Counted from the stretch's first letter, positions 7,528 through 14,586 are shown. The stretch: DNA of 16,172 nucleotides from an uncultured Prevotellaceae bacterium (GCA_902775075.1 CACYKX010000047.1:1-16172); one strand, 5' to 3'. The notes: generated from the letters alone by a model not told the origin. A program made the numbers and translations.

Positions 7528-8667
7528 TTGAAAACAGATTATATTATAGGATATGATGCCAAGCGTATTGTTCGAAATCGAACAGGACTGGGCAGTTATG
7601 GACGAAACCTAGTCAATGCCTTGACACAGGTAGAACATCCCAAGGAGATGCTTCTGTATACACCGGATTCCGGATATGATGATTTGAGTCGTCAGATGAA
7701 ACTTTCAGATGGTGTCCGCTTTGTATATCCTGAGCATATTAATTTCCGTATTCAGAAAGATATGTGGCGCAATAAAGGTATCGTCAAAGACCTGAAACGC
7801 GATCATGTGGATGTCTTTCATGGACTTTCCGGTGAACTGCCTAAAGGATTGAAGAAGGAAGGTATCAGAGGACTTGTTACCATCCATGACCTTATCTTCC
7901 TGCGTCATCCTGAGTTTTACCATTGGATAGATGTTCAGATCTATCGTCGTAAGTTTCTGCGTACATTAAAAGAGGCTACAAGAATTATAGCGATTAGTGA
8001 ATGCACAAAACGGGATATTTTATATTATGGAAATTTCCCAGAAGACAAAATTGATGTTGTTTATCAAGGTTGTAGTAATCGTTTTAGAACTTCGGTGGAA
8101 GAGGAGATCTTAAAGCGTGTAAAAGAAAAGTATGCATTACCAGATAGATATATACTTAATGTTGGTTCTATAGAGGCCCGTAAGAACGTTCTTTTGGCTG
8201 TTAAGGCACTCTGTAAACTTCCTGAAGATATATCCATCGTTATTGTAGGAAAGCATACTAAGTATACAGATCAGGTGATGGAATATGCAAAGAAGCATCA
8301 GTTGACTTCGCGTGTACATATCCTTCACGGAGTTTCCAACGAAGATTTACCGGCCATTTATCATCTAGCAGAAGTCTTTGTATATCCATCTCGTTATGAA
8401 GGCTTTGGTATTCCGATCATAGAGGCTATCCAGTCTGGATTGCCTGTCGTGGCATGTACAGGCAGTTGTCTAGAAGAGGCTGGAGGTCCTGATAGCTTAT
8501 ATGTCGACCCAGATGATGAGAAAGCTATGGCTGATGCTATCCAAAAAGCATCAGAAGAGAAAGAAATACGTGTCAGAAAAAGTCAGGAATACATTCAACG
8601 ATTTGAGAATAGTAATCTAGCAAATCAGATGATGGAGGAGTACGATAAAACAATGAATGACGAGTAG
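7528..8667 (+). CDS. GT4-family glycosyltransferase (GT-B fold), TTG start
   Basis: This 379-residue cytosolic enzyme has the classic GT4 layout. The N-terminal Rossmann domain carries GYDAKRIVRNRTGLGSYGRN, the acceptor-side glycine-rich loop. The C-terminal donor domain has LNVGSIEARKNV and the E-x7-E motif with E291 and E299 in YEGFGIPIIEA, which contacts the nucleotide sugar. Relatives transfer mannose, glucose, rhamnose or similar from NDP-sugars with retention of configuration. The first codon appears to be TTG at 7528. No ATG occurs before the conserved glycine loop, so the start must be non-ATG or the protein would lose a core strand. It lies 11 bp after the acetyltransferase and is the last gene of the plus-strand unit. 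The palindrome array begins about 40 bp after its stop and may end its transcript. Confidence 0.87.
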   Translation: MKTDYIIGYDAKRIVRNRTGLGSYGRNLVNALTQVEHPKEMLLYTPDSGYDDLSRQMKLSDGVRFVYPEHINFRIQKDMWRNKGIVKDLKRDHVDVFHGLSGELPKGLKKEGIRGLVTIHDLIFLRHPEFYHWIDVQIYRRKFLRTLKEATRIIAISECTKRDILYYGNFPEDKIDVVYQGCSNRFRTSVEEEILKRVKEKYALPDRYILNVGSIEARKNVLLAVKALCKLPEDISIVIVGKHTKYTDQVMEYAKKHQLTSRVHILHGVSNEDLPAIYHLAEVFVYPSRYEGFGIPIIEAIQSGLPVVACTGSCLEEAGGPDSLYVDPDDEKAMADAIQKASEEKEIRVRKSQEYIQRFENSNLANQMMEEYDKTMNDE

Positions 8668-8709
8668 GAGGATATATTATTTCCTTCATAATCGAAGTTC
8701 TGCTGTTGG

Positions 8710-8816
8710 ATGTATTTATGTGCGTTCGATGTACCACGGCCGTGGTACAAGTGTGCGACGGTCGTGGTATAGTTGTGCGACGGCCGTCGCACACTTGTGC
8801 GTCGAACGTCATACAT
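8710..8816. repeat. Phased array of 18-bp palindromes between convergent genes
   Basis: Four 18-bp units start at 8731, 8753, 8775 and 8797, exactly 22 bp apart with 4-bp spacers (aagt, agtt, actt). Unit 1 (8731-8748, GTACCACGGCCGTGGTAC) and unit 3 (8775-8792, GTGCGACGGCCGTCGCAC) are perfect palindromes centred on CGGCCG. Unit 2 (8753-8770) is a hybrid with a unit-3-like left half and a unit-1-like right half. Unit 4 is degenerate. A 15-bp perfect inverted repeat (8747-8761 with 8784-8798) joins units 2 and 3. An outer frame pairs ATGTAT 8710-8715 with ATACAT 8811-8816, and CGTTCGA 8723-8729 with TCGAACG 8802-8808. The GC-rich patch contrasts with its AT-rich surroundings. It lies between the ends of two convergent genes, suiting a REP/BIME-like element or bidirectional terminator. 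There is no T-tract, so the role is inferred. Confidence 0.85.
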
Positions 8817-8847
8817 GAAATAATACCAGAAAAGATCAAATCATTTA

Positions 8848-10053
8848 TTAGTTAACATTATCTATGTCGTTATGAGATAACCGAGCATAGTCTTTAGTAT
8901 AGAGTTCATAGCACAATTTGAACCATACGATACTTACAGGGAGAGCACGTAAGGCGTATGGTTGGATGAGTCCCTTTCTCACAATTCTAGGTAATATATC
9001 ACTATTGCCCATCCCCGCGATGATAAACGCGAGTACCATCAAGGCAAGGTCCCATCTGCTACGTTTCCAGGGAGATACTGTATACCAGATGCATATTCCA
9101 GTCATCGCAATGATATATCCGCTCGACTCACTACCTGTACTGAAAAGTATGGTGAACATGAGGGTGGAAGCAAGTATCGTTTCACGGAAGGAGAGATTCT
9201 TGATTTGTTTGAATCTTAAGTAAGGCAACAAGAACATTACCATTCCAGGAATAACAAGCCATAGGTCGGAATAGGAATCGTTGCCGCTGATTCTACGTGC
9301 CATGCCTAGTAGAGATACATTCTGATAGATGGAGTCTGTATTCAGCCCATTCTTATTGACCAAACTTGGTAGCCAGTCTTGATATTGTTGGATAACATAT
9401 TCCGGACTACTGATAAGCATTGGTAAGACGAATAATATAGAAGTCCAAAATACCAATGAGAGAATAAATCTACCCTTATGTTTCGAGAAGAAAAAGAAGG
9501 CTAGTCCCATGACTCCATAGATCTTGGTCATGGTACCCAATACAATGAACAAGGCGGCCCATCCGTCTTTCTCTTTTTCGATCAGAAAGAATGAAGAAAC
9601 GATGATTGCCGCAATAGCCACGTTGAACTGCTGCATGAAGAGCGCATCTAAAAGAATAGGTGCGCAAAACCAATAGATAAAGTTTTTCTGATGATCGGTT
9701 AAGGTTGATTTCCAGATAACCCAATAAAACCACATGGACAGAAAAACAAGCCAGAATAAGAGACCTGCCCATTCGGGGAGTAAAGCAAATGGGGCAACAA
9801 CCATTGAGAATATAGGACCATAATAGTTGTAATCAAAATATTCTTTAGGATATGCCGCATAAAGAGATGTACCATTGATGGTGTGCCAGAATACACCTCG
9901 GAAAACCTTAAAGTTGTTGTCTTTGGATAGTTTCAGCATACCGATAAGGGCAAGAATGATCCAAAGGAATAAGGTGGTTTTCCTTTCTTTGAATATGGGA
10001 CGCATACAGAACATATTAATCTTCTGATATGCGATATTGAGTTTTTCTCTCAT
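8848..10053 (-). CDS. GT87 (DUF2029) polyprenyl-phosphate-sugar-dependent membrane glycosyltransferase
   Basis: This 401-residue, strongly hydrophobic protein has roughly ten membrane helices and a GT-C type layout. After the first helix (28-42) comes NNFKVFRGVFWHTINGTSLYAAYP, then YNYYGPIFSMVVAPFALLP, matching the first periplasmic loop of GT87/DUF2029 enzymes. Characterised members such as mycobacterial PimE transfer mannose from polyprenyl-phosphate-mannose on the outer side of the inner membrane. Many relatives have Asp where Asn47 lies here, so the catalytic acid may be elsewhere (D45 is near). It is the last gene of a minus-strand unit, 18 bp after the GtrB-like gene, which would supply its lipid-linked sugar donor. 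The pair plus GtrA forms a complete decoration route. The sugar and acceptor are unknown. Confidence 0.78.
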   Translation of the reverse strand: MREKLNIAYQKINMFCMRPIFKERKTTLFLWIILALIGMLKLSKDNNFKVFRGVFWHTINGTSLYAAYPKEYFDYNYYGPIFSMVVAPFALLPEWAGLLFWLVFLSMWFYWVIWKSTLTDHQKNFIYWFCAPILLDALFMQQFNVAIAAIIVSSFFLIEKEKDGWAALFIVLGTMTKIYGVMGLAFFFFSKHKGRFILSLVFWTSILFVLPMLISSPEYVIQQYQDWLPSLVNKNGLNTDSIYQNVSLLGMARRISGNDSYSDLWLVIPGMVMFLLPYLRFKQIKNLSFRETILASTLMFTILFSTGSESSGYIIAMTGICIWYTVSPWKRSRWDLALMVLAFIIAGMGNSDILPRIVRKGLIQPYALRALPVSIVWFKLCYELYTKDYARLSHNDIDNVN

Positions 10054-10071
10054 TATAAATTGAAAAATATA

Positions 10072-11025
10072 TTATTTCTGACTATGCTTTTTGGTGAAAC
10101 TCTCCTTGATGACATAAACGGGACGGTTCTTCGATTCGATAAAAATCTTACCAAGATATTCTCCCATTACTCCTAAAGCAATAAGTTGTACACCACTCAA
10201 GAATAGAATTGTTGTCATCAGGGTTGGATATCCAGCCACAGGGTCTCCATAGATCCATGTATGTATTAATGTGTATGTCATGAAGATGAAAGCCAATATA
10301 GAGACGAGGATTCCTAGGTATGCTGCCCATTTTAGTGGGGCTACGCTGAAACTCGTGATACCATCAACGGCAAGATGCATCAGAGAACGATAGCTCATGT
10401 GACTCTCACCGGCTATGCGAGGTTGTGTTTCAAATTCCACATAGGTTTTGTTGAATCCTATCCAAGCATACATACCCTTGGTATATCTTTCCGATTCCCT
10501 TAGTCTTTTAAGTTCCTCGATACACTTTCTGTCTAAGAGTCTGAAGTCTCCGACGTTAGGAAGAATATCATATCTGGCAGATTTCTGTAACAGTTTATAG
10601 AAGAGTAACGAACAGTTTCTCCTTATCCACGACTCTTTACCTCGAGACAGTCTCTTGCCATATACATCATCAAATCCATCTTCCCATTTCTCCAGCATCT
10701 TAGGAATTGCCGATACAGGATGCTGTAGGTCGGCATCCATGATAATGATGCAGTCGCCGCTGGCATAATCGAATCCTGCCAAAAGAGCATTCTCCTTACC
10801 GAAATTGCGAGAAAGGTCGATGAACGAAATCCTTGGGTCTTCCTGATGCAGCTGGTGTATCAGTTCCATAGTTTTGTCAGAACTTCCATCATTGATCAAT
10901 AGAATCTCCCAATCATATTGTTGATGTTGCTCAGTCAACTCTTTTAATACACCGTATAATGCCGATAACGAAGCTTCTTCGTTATAGCATGGAATGACAA
11001 GTGAAACCAATTTTTTATCCATCAT
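10072..11025 (-). CDS. GtrB-like polyprenyl-phosphate glycosyltransferase (GT2)
   Basis: This protein of 317 residues has an N-terminal GT-A domain followed by two membrane helices (~residues 225-300), as in GtrB and dolichol-phosphate mannose synthases. Motifs are SLVIPCYNEE at the start, LLINDGSSDKT for nucleotide binding, MDADLQHP with the metal-binding D97-A-D99, and DFRLLDRK. Reaction by family: NDP-sugar plus polyprenyl phosphate gives polyprenyl-phosphate-sugar on the cytosolic face. I place the start at ATG 11025 (MMDKKLVSLVIP), 4 bp after the gtrA stop. An upstream ATG at 11052 would add nine residues inside gtrA and is less likely, as family members begin a few residues before the first strand. 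The neighbours GtrA and GT87 are the expected flippase and final transferase. Confidence 0.86.
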   Translation of the reverse strand: MMDKKLVSLVIPCYNEEASLSALYGVLKELTEQHQQYDWEILLINDGSSDKTMELIHQLHQEDPRISFIDLSRNFGKENALLAGFDYASGDCIIIMDADLQHPVSAIPKMLEKWEDGFDDVYGKRLSRGKESWIRRNCSLLFYKLLQKSARYDILPNVGDFRLLDRKCIEELKRLRESERYTKGMYAWIGFNKTYVEFETQPRIAGESHMSYRSLMHLAVDGITSFSVAPLKWAAYLGILVSILAFIFMTYTLIHTWIYGDPVAGYPTLMTTILFLSGVQLIALGVMGEYLGKIFIESKNRPVYVIKESFTKKHSQK

Positions 11026-11029
11026 CGTT

Positions 11030-11464
11030 TTAAGGTTTTTTCTTGAAGGCAAAGAATCTTTGTCCTAGATAGTTGAGGATAGTAAAGAATCCGCTACCTG
11101 CAAGCATAGCGATGTTTTCGAGGAATGCCTTGCTGAAAGCAAAGTCTAATAGCAACAGGCACCATCTTACTATTGGTCGGGCTATGCTAAAAGCAATGAA
11201 ATAACAGATAGCGATATTCACGACAAATCGAATAAACGAATAGCCGTCATCTTCTTTATATTTAAATGTGAAGTTTTTATTCAGAAAATAGCTGATGATG
11301 CTGGCGATAACATAGTCTAGTGCTGTAGATAGCCAATAACCGAAATGAAATAAGTTGTAGCATGAAAACATGATAGCCAGTCCGATAATAGTATTGATAA
11401 CACCTACTATTATGAATTTCAAAAAAGATTGGTCTTTAAATAAAAATATAATCTTGGAGATCAT
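11030..11464 (-). CDS. GtrA-family membrane protein (putative polyprenyl-phosphate-sugar flippase)
   Basis: This small protein of 144 residues has four predicted membrane helices. The GtrA family pattern is clear: FLKFIIVGVINTIIGLAIMF in the first helix, then a second helix leading to SYFLNKNFTFKY, a charged loop (KEDDGYS), and two further helices ending in LGQRFFAFKKKP. GtrA proteins are thought to move polyprenyl-phosphate-linked sugars to the periplasmic side of the inner membrane. It is the first gene of the minus-strand unit, with a TAnnTTTG box 41 bp upstream of its ATG. The GtrB-like gene begins 4 bp after its stop, which is the usual gtrA-gtrB order. Confidence 0.87.
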   Translation of the reverse strand: MISKIIFLFKDQSFLKFIIVGVINTIIGLAIMFSCYNLFHFGYWLSTALDYVIASIISYFLNKNFTFKYKEDDGYSFIRFVVNIAICYFIAFSIARPIVRWCLLLLDFAFSKAFLENIAMLAGSGFFTILNYLGQRFFAFKKKP

Positions 11465-11504
11465 CTGGTTTTTTCTTTTCGGTTGTATGCTTCTTATCGT
11501 TTTG

Positions 11505-11512
11505 CAAAGATA
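11505..11512 (-). promoter_or_regulatory. -7 box for the gtrA-gtrB-GT87 unit
   Basis: Read on the minus strand this is TATCTTTG, a match to TAnnTTTG. The box ends 40 bp before the gtrA ATG at 11464. No good TTTG is seen at the -33 distance, so the promoter call rests on the -7 box and on its position in the divergent gap. Confidence 0.5.
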
Positions 11513-11585
11513 ACGTTTTTATTACGAAATGTCGATAAAAAGAGTAAATTCTTTATATTACAATGTATGATCTTGGATTTTTTTG

Positions 11586-11593
11586 TACTTTTG
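11586..11593 (+). promoter_or_regulatory. -7 box for the polysaccharide deacetylase
   Basis: TACTTTTG matches TAnnTTTG, and the box ends 29 bp before ATG 11623. It therefore also argues against the longer reading frame that opens at 11563, since transcription would begin downstream of that codon. No convincing -33 TTTG is visible. Confidence 0.5.
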
Positions 11594-11622
11594 CCTCCGA
11601 ATTTAAATTTCGACGAAAGAAA

Positions 11623-12405
11623 ATGATACTATTAAGTTTTGATACAGAAGAGTTTGAGGTACCCCGTGAACATGGTGTAGAGATTTCCCTAGAAGAAGGG
11701 ATGAAGGTTTCTGTGTATGGTACGAATAAAATCTTGGATGTCTTGAAGCAGAATCAAGTACATGCCACATTCTTTTGTACGGGTAACTTTGCAGAGAATG
11801 CTCCTGAGGTTATCGAACGTATCAAGCGAGAAGGTCATGAGGTAGCCTGTCATGGTGTAGACCATTGGATTCCAAGAGTAGATGATGTCTATCGTTCTAA
11901 AGAGATTGTAGAACGCGTGAGTGGGGTGAAGACTTATGGCTATCGACAGCCCCGAATGTTTCCGGTATCTGATGAGGATATCGAGAAGGCTGGTTATCTG
12001 TATAATTCTTCGTTGAATCCTGCTTTTATCCCAGGAAGATATATGCATCTCAACACGCCCCGTACTTGGTTTATGCGTGGTGGGGTTGTGGAAATTCCTG
12101 CGTCTGTCACCCCATATTTTCGTATTCCTTTATTCTGGTTGGCTCTGCACAATTTCCCAGAAAGACTTTACCATTGGTTCGTAAATCGTGTGCTCCGTCA
12201 TGATGGATATTTCGTCACTTATTTCCATCCATGGGAATTCTATCAGTTGAAAGAGCACCCAGAATATAAGATTCCGCTTATCATCAAGAACCATAGCGGA
12301 AATGAGATGGTCAACCGTCTTGACCGCTTAGTGAAGATGTTGAAAAGTAGAAATCAAGAATTTGTGACGTTCTCGGAGTTTGTTAAGCGCCGGATATCCA
12401 AATAA
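11623..12405 (+). CDS. Polysaccharide deacetylase (CE4/NodB fold)
   Basis: This 260-residue protein shows the NodB motifs in order. LLSFDTEEFEVP starts at residue 3, with Asp7 as the probable metal/catalytic acid. ATFFCTGNFAENAP is followed by the metal-binding pair His77 and His81 in HGVDH. Arg108-Gln-Pro110 form the active-site wall, and YFHPWEF carries His202 and Glu205, typical of the Bacteroidota/PEP-CTERM-linked deacetylase branch. The enzyme removes N-acetyl groups from sugars of a polysaccharide or lipid-linked saccharide. No signal peptide is present, so a cytosolic or membrane-peripheral action on a lipid-linked precursor is likely. The start ATG 11623 is chosen because a promoter box at 11586-11593 lies upstream and the motif-1 strand begins at once. 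It stands alone, diverging from gtrA and converging on the sulfatase-fold gene. A substrate in the LPS or surface glycan pathway is inferred from context. Confidence 0.86.
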   Translation: MILLSFDTEEFEVPREHGVEISLEEGMKVSVYGTNKILDVLKQNQVHATFFCTGNFAENAPEVIERIKREGHEVACHGVDHWIPRVDDVYRSKEIVERVSGVKTYGYRQPRMFPVSDEDIEKAGYLYNSSLNPAFIPGRYMHLNTPRTWFMRGGVVEIPASVTPYFRIPLFWLALHNFPERLYHWFVNRVLRHDGYFVTYFHPWEFYQLKEHPEYKIPLIIKNHSGNEMVNRLDRLVKMLKSRNQEFVTFSEFVKRRISK

Positions 12406-12420
12406 AATGGATATTGGGCG
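12388..12420. terminator. Shared hairpin between two convergent genes
   Basis: CGCC-gg-ATATCC (12388-12399) can pair with GGATAT-tg-GGCG (12409-12420) around a 9-nt AT-rich loop, giving ten base pairs with a 2-nt internal mismatch. It overlaps the deacetylase stop codon and ends 2 bp before the end of the minus-strand gene's last codon. T-rich flanks are short (ttt after 12420). A bidirectional terminator is plausible. Confidence 0.5.
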
Positions 12421-12421
12421 T

Positions 12422-14251
12422 TTACCTTACAGCGATGTCGTCATACAATTTCTGAAGGTATGCTTCACCCTTCTGTACTAGTTTCTTACTTTCCCTTTTA
12501 CTAACAACAACCTTTTTATTCTTATTGTTGAATATCAGATAATTACCATTCTGGTTCATTCCCCAAGCATCAGGAACAGTAAAGAATGCAAAATGCGGAA
12601 CTTGTGGGGACAACATGTTCTTGCTGAATTTCATGTCATGATGTGCGATACCCATCTGTCCTAGAAGAGTTGCCGCTATATCCTGTTGCGATCCGTATGT
12701 CTTAATCTGTTTAGGGGCTTTGATAGCGCCACCTAACCAAACCATTGGTATTTGATATCTGCTGATGCTGAAATTGTCGATATTTTCCGGGAAGCATCCG
12801 AGATGGTCTGGGATAAGAATTACGAGAGATCTGTTCCATCTGTCACTTCCTTTAAGTTTGTTGATGAACTTCCCGATGCAACTGTCGGTATAGTTGAAAG
12901 CGTTCAAAACCTTATCGTTAAGTTTGTGATAAGGTACATCGAAAGGTTCGTGCGAACTACTTGTCTGTATCACCCAAAGACGTGGTTTCTTGTCTTTCGC
13001 CTTTAGATTCTGTTGTACGCGTTGAAATAAAAAATGATCGGGTACACCCCATTTGCAAATCTGTTCGTTTATTGGGAAACTGGTATTACTGGTGATATCT
13101 GTAAAATCCATGCTAACCATATAGGAACGCATATTGGTGAAGTCTGCGTCTCCACCATAGAAATATCTCAGATTGTATCCTCGTTGTGACAACTTTTTAC
13201 CGATGGAAGGCAGTTTGTTAGTCTTCTTGGGATATTTCATCAAACTCATCGTTGGTTGAGCCGGATAACCACTCAGAATAGCCAATGTACCACGATCCGT
13301 TCGGAAACTGTTCGCGTACATGTTTTCAAAGTAAACACCCTCATGGCATAATGCTTTGAGATGAGGCGTGACGCCTGTTTTCATCACAGCATCAGAAAAG
13401 CTTTCTAATATAATAATGTATATATCTGGGCGTTTCTCCTTGAGCAACATCTCGGTATCCTTATCGCTGGTACTTATCATTCCACTAACAATCTCCCCGG
13501 CTTTTTTGTCGTCCATGAAACGATACTGGTTAGCAAAGTCGTTGTCTTTGGTGATGCTCTCCAGTAAACTGAATGTTGGATTCACGGCAGCATGGTTCAA
13601 TTTCATTTCATTACTGAAATATGCACTTCCTGTATTCTGGGTGGAAGCGGTAATTCCACCACGTATAGGGATGAAGAGAAATGCTGTCATCACGGTTAAT
13701 ATAATAGTGGTGGTGATGGCAATCTTCTTGCTGCTGATGGCCGGAATGTCGAGAAGTTTGTGAACACGTTGTAGAATGTTGCTCGTAACATAAATCATAC
13801 CGATGGTAGCGATGATACCAGCAATTGTGACGCCGATACTTACACTCGCTATGGCGTCTATAGGGGATGACAAGAAATAGAATACAGGAGTAGAATCTAG
13901 AGGAAATCCCCAGAATTTATAGAGAATGATATTCAGAAAGAAAGTTACGATGATGATCGTAGAGGCTAGAATATTGTATATTCGTCTGATGTGATGGGTG
14001 GTATTTCCTTCCTTCCAAACCTCTGCGATAAGTAGTAATGCGGGAATGATCATAAGATAACCGGCCATCGTAAAATCCATCGATAGTCCGTGATAGGGGA
14101 CGCGTAGCCAGTCTAATTTACTGGCAATATTATGGCAATAAATAGCCATAAAGAAAGGTTTCTGTATTACGTAAAGTGTTACGAAAGTCAGATATGTAAT
14201 GATGAATTTTAAAATCTGTATTCTGATGAAATGTCTACGAATTATACCCAT
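12422..14251 (-). CDS. LtaS-like membrane sulfatase-fold phosphotransferase (second paralog)
   Basis: This 609-residue protein has about five N-terminal membrane helices (to ~residue 200) and a C-terminal sulfatase-fold domain placed in the periplasm. Key positions are E283 in IIILESF, the nucleophile loop SFRTDRGT with Thr318 as in LtaS, YGGDADFTNMRSYM as the substrate-side segment, and D482-H483 in IPDH. The family moves phosphoglycerol or phosphoethanolamine from phospholipids to glycans; lipoteichoic acid itself is not expected in this Gram-negative type. It is only distantly similar to the 2066-4060 protein, which uses Ser at the nucleophile position, so the two probably have different acceptors. 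The gene is transcribed alone from a promoter at 14280-14311, and its end is 16 bp from the deacetylase end. Confidence 0.86.
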   Translation of the reverse strand: MGIIRRHFIRIQILKFIITYLTFVTLYVIQKPFFMAIYCHNIASKLDWLRVPYHGLSMDFTMAGYLMIIPALLLIAEVWKEGNTTHHIRRIYNILASTIIIVTFFLNIILYKFWGFPLDSTPVFYFLSSPIDAIASVSIGVTIAGIIATIGMIYVTSNILQRVHKLLDIPAISSKKIAITTTIILTVMTAFLFIPIRGGITASTQNTGSAYFSNEMKLNHAAVNPTFSLLESITKDNDFANQYRFMDDKKAGEIVSGMISTSDKDTEMLLKEKRPDIYIIILESFSDAVMKTGVTPHLKALCHEGVYFENMYANSFRTDRGTLAILSGYPAQPTMSLMKYPKKTNKLPSIGKKLSQRGYNLRYFYGGDADFTNMRSYMVSMDFTDITSNTSFPINEQICKWGVPDHFLFQRVQQNLKAKDKKPRLWVIQTSSSHEPFDVPYHKLNDKVLNAFNYTDSCIGKFINKLKGSDRWNRSLVILIPDHLGCFPENIDNFSISRYQIPMVWLGGAIKAPKQIKTYGSQQDIAATLLGQMGIAHHDMKFSKNMLSPQVPHFAFFTVPDAWGMNQNGNYLIFNNKNKKVVVSKRESKKLVQKGEAYLQKLYDDIAVR

Positions 14252-14279
14252 AATGTTGAACAGTTGTTCTATACGCCCG

Positions 14280-14311
14280 CAAAGTTAGTTATTCTTATTA
14301 AGAAAAACGAA
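14280..14311 (-). promoter_or_regulatory. Promoter for the second phosphotransferase
   Basis: On the minus strand, TAACTTTG (14280-14287) is an exact TAnnTTTG box. TTCG (14308-14311), one change from TTTG, lies 20 bp upstream. The leader to ATG 14251 is about 25 nt and contains the GAACA/TGTTC inverted repeat. Confidence 0.6.
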
Positions 14312-14504
14312 TAATTTCTTGGGTTTATAATTCGTGCTCAGATATTTGTCAAAATCTTCTTTTACGTGAGTCTCTATATATTAGGAAATTAGATAATTTA
14401 ACTGTTAATAAAATTGAATATTAGCACTTGAAAATGGTATTCTTGCAATCTTTAAAATTTCTAAAATGTAGCATCTGAAGTATACAACTAATTGATATTT
14501 TTAC

Positions 14505-14512
14505 TAACTTTG
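14505..14512 (+). promoter_or_regulatory. -7 box for nrdD
   Basis: TAACTTTG is an exact TAnnTTTG match. The predicted transcript starts near 14516-14520, giving a leader of about 110 nt before ATG 14632, the longest leader of any unit in the window. No clear TTTG is present at the -33 distance, which can indicate an activator-dependent promoter. Confidence 0.55.
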
Positions 14513-14553
14513 CTTTCGTATAAAATGGTAAACTTGGTAACCCTAAGTATTAC

Positions 14554-14586
14554 AAAAGTTTCCCAAAACGGAAAACTTTTTTAATT
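14554..14586 (+). terminator. Terminator-like hairpin in the nrdD leader (candidate attenuator)
   Basis: The left arm 14554-14564 and right arm 14570-14580 form ten pairs with a single C-A mismatch (14562/14572) and a 5-nt loop (14565-14569). A run of six T (14577-14582) overlaps the end of the right arm, followed by AATTTT. It has the shape of an intrinsic terminator but lies between the nrdD promoter and its ATG. A 19-codon frame, ATG 14525 to taa 14582-14584, encoding MVNLVTLSITKVSQNGKLF, runs through the hairpin. Translation of it could in principle open the structure. Its lower stem is A-T rich, so strength is moderate. Confidence 0.45.

Noticed and set aside
8731..8814. The 22-bp repeats as a small CRISPR array
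   Set aside because: Spacers are only 4 bp, the repeats are palindromes with exchanged halves, and no cas gene is nearby.
8573..8839. Two minus-strand open frames of 88 and 63 codons over the palindrome array
   Set aside because: Their middle part is translated palindrome DNA with low-complexity His/Thr/Arg content, they overlap the GT4 end, and they have no promoter box or recognisable domain.
11563..11622. Upstream extension of the deacetylase frame by 20 codons
   Set aside because: It spans the -7 box at 11586-11593, so the transcript would start after that ATG, and the NodB motif-1 strand begins right at 11623.
13368..13763. A 131-codon plus-strand open frame inside the second phosphotransferase gene
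   Set aside because: It is antisense to a strongly supported gene and mirrors its membrane-helix coding region, so its hydrophobic look is expected by chance.
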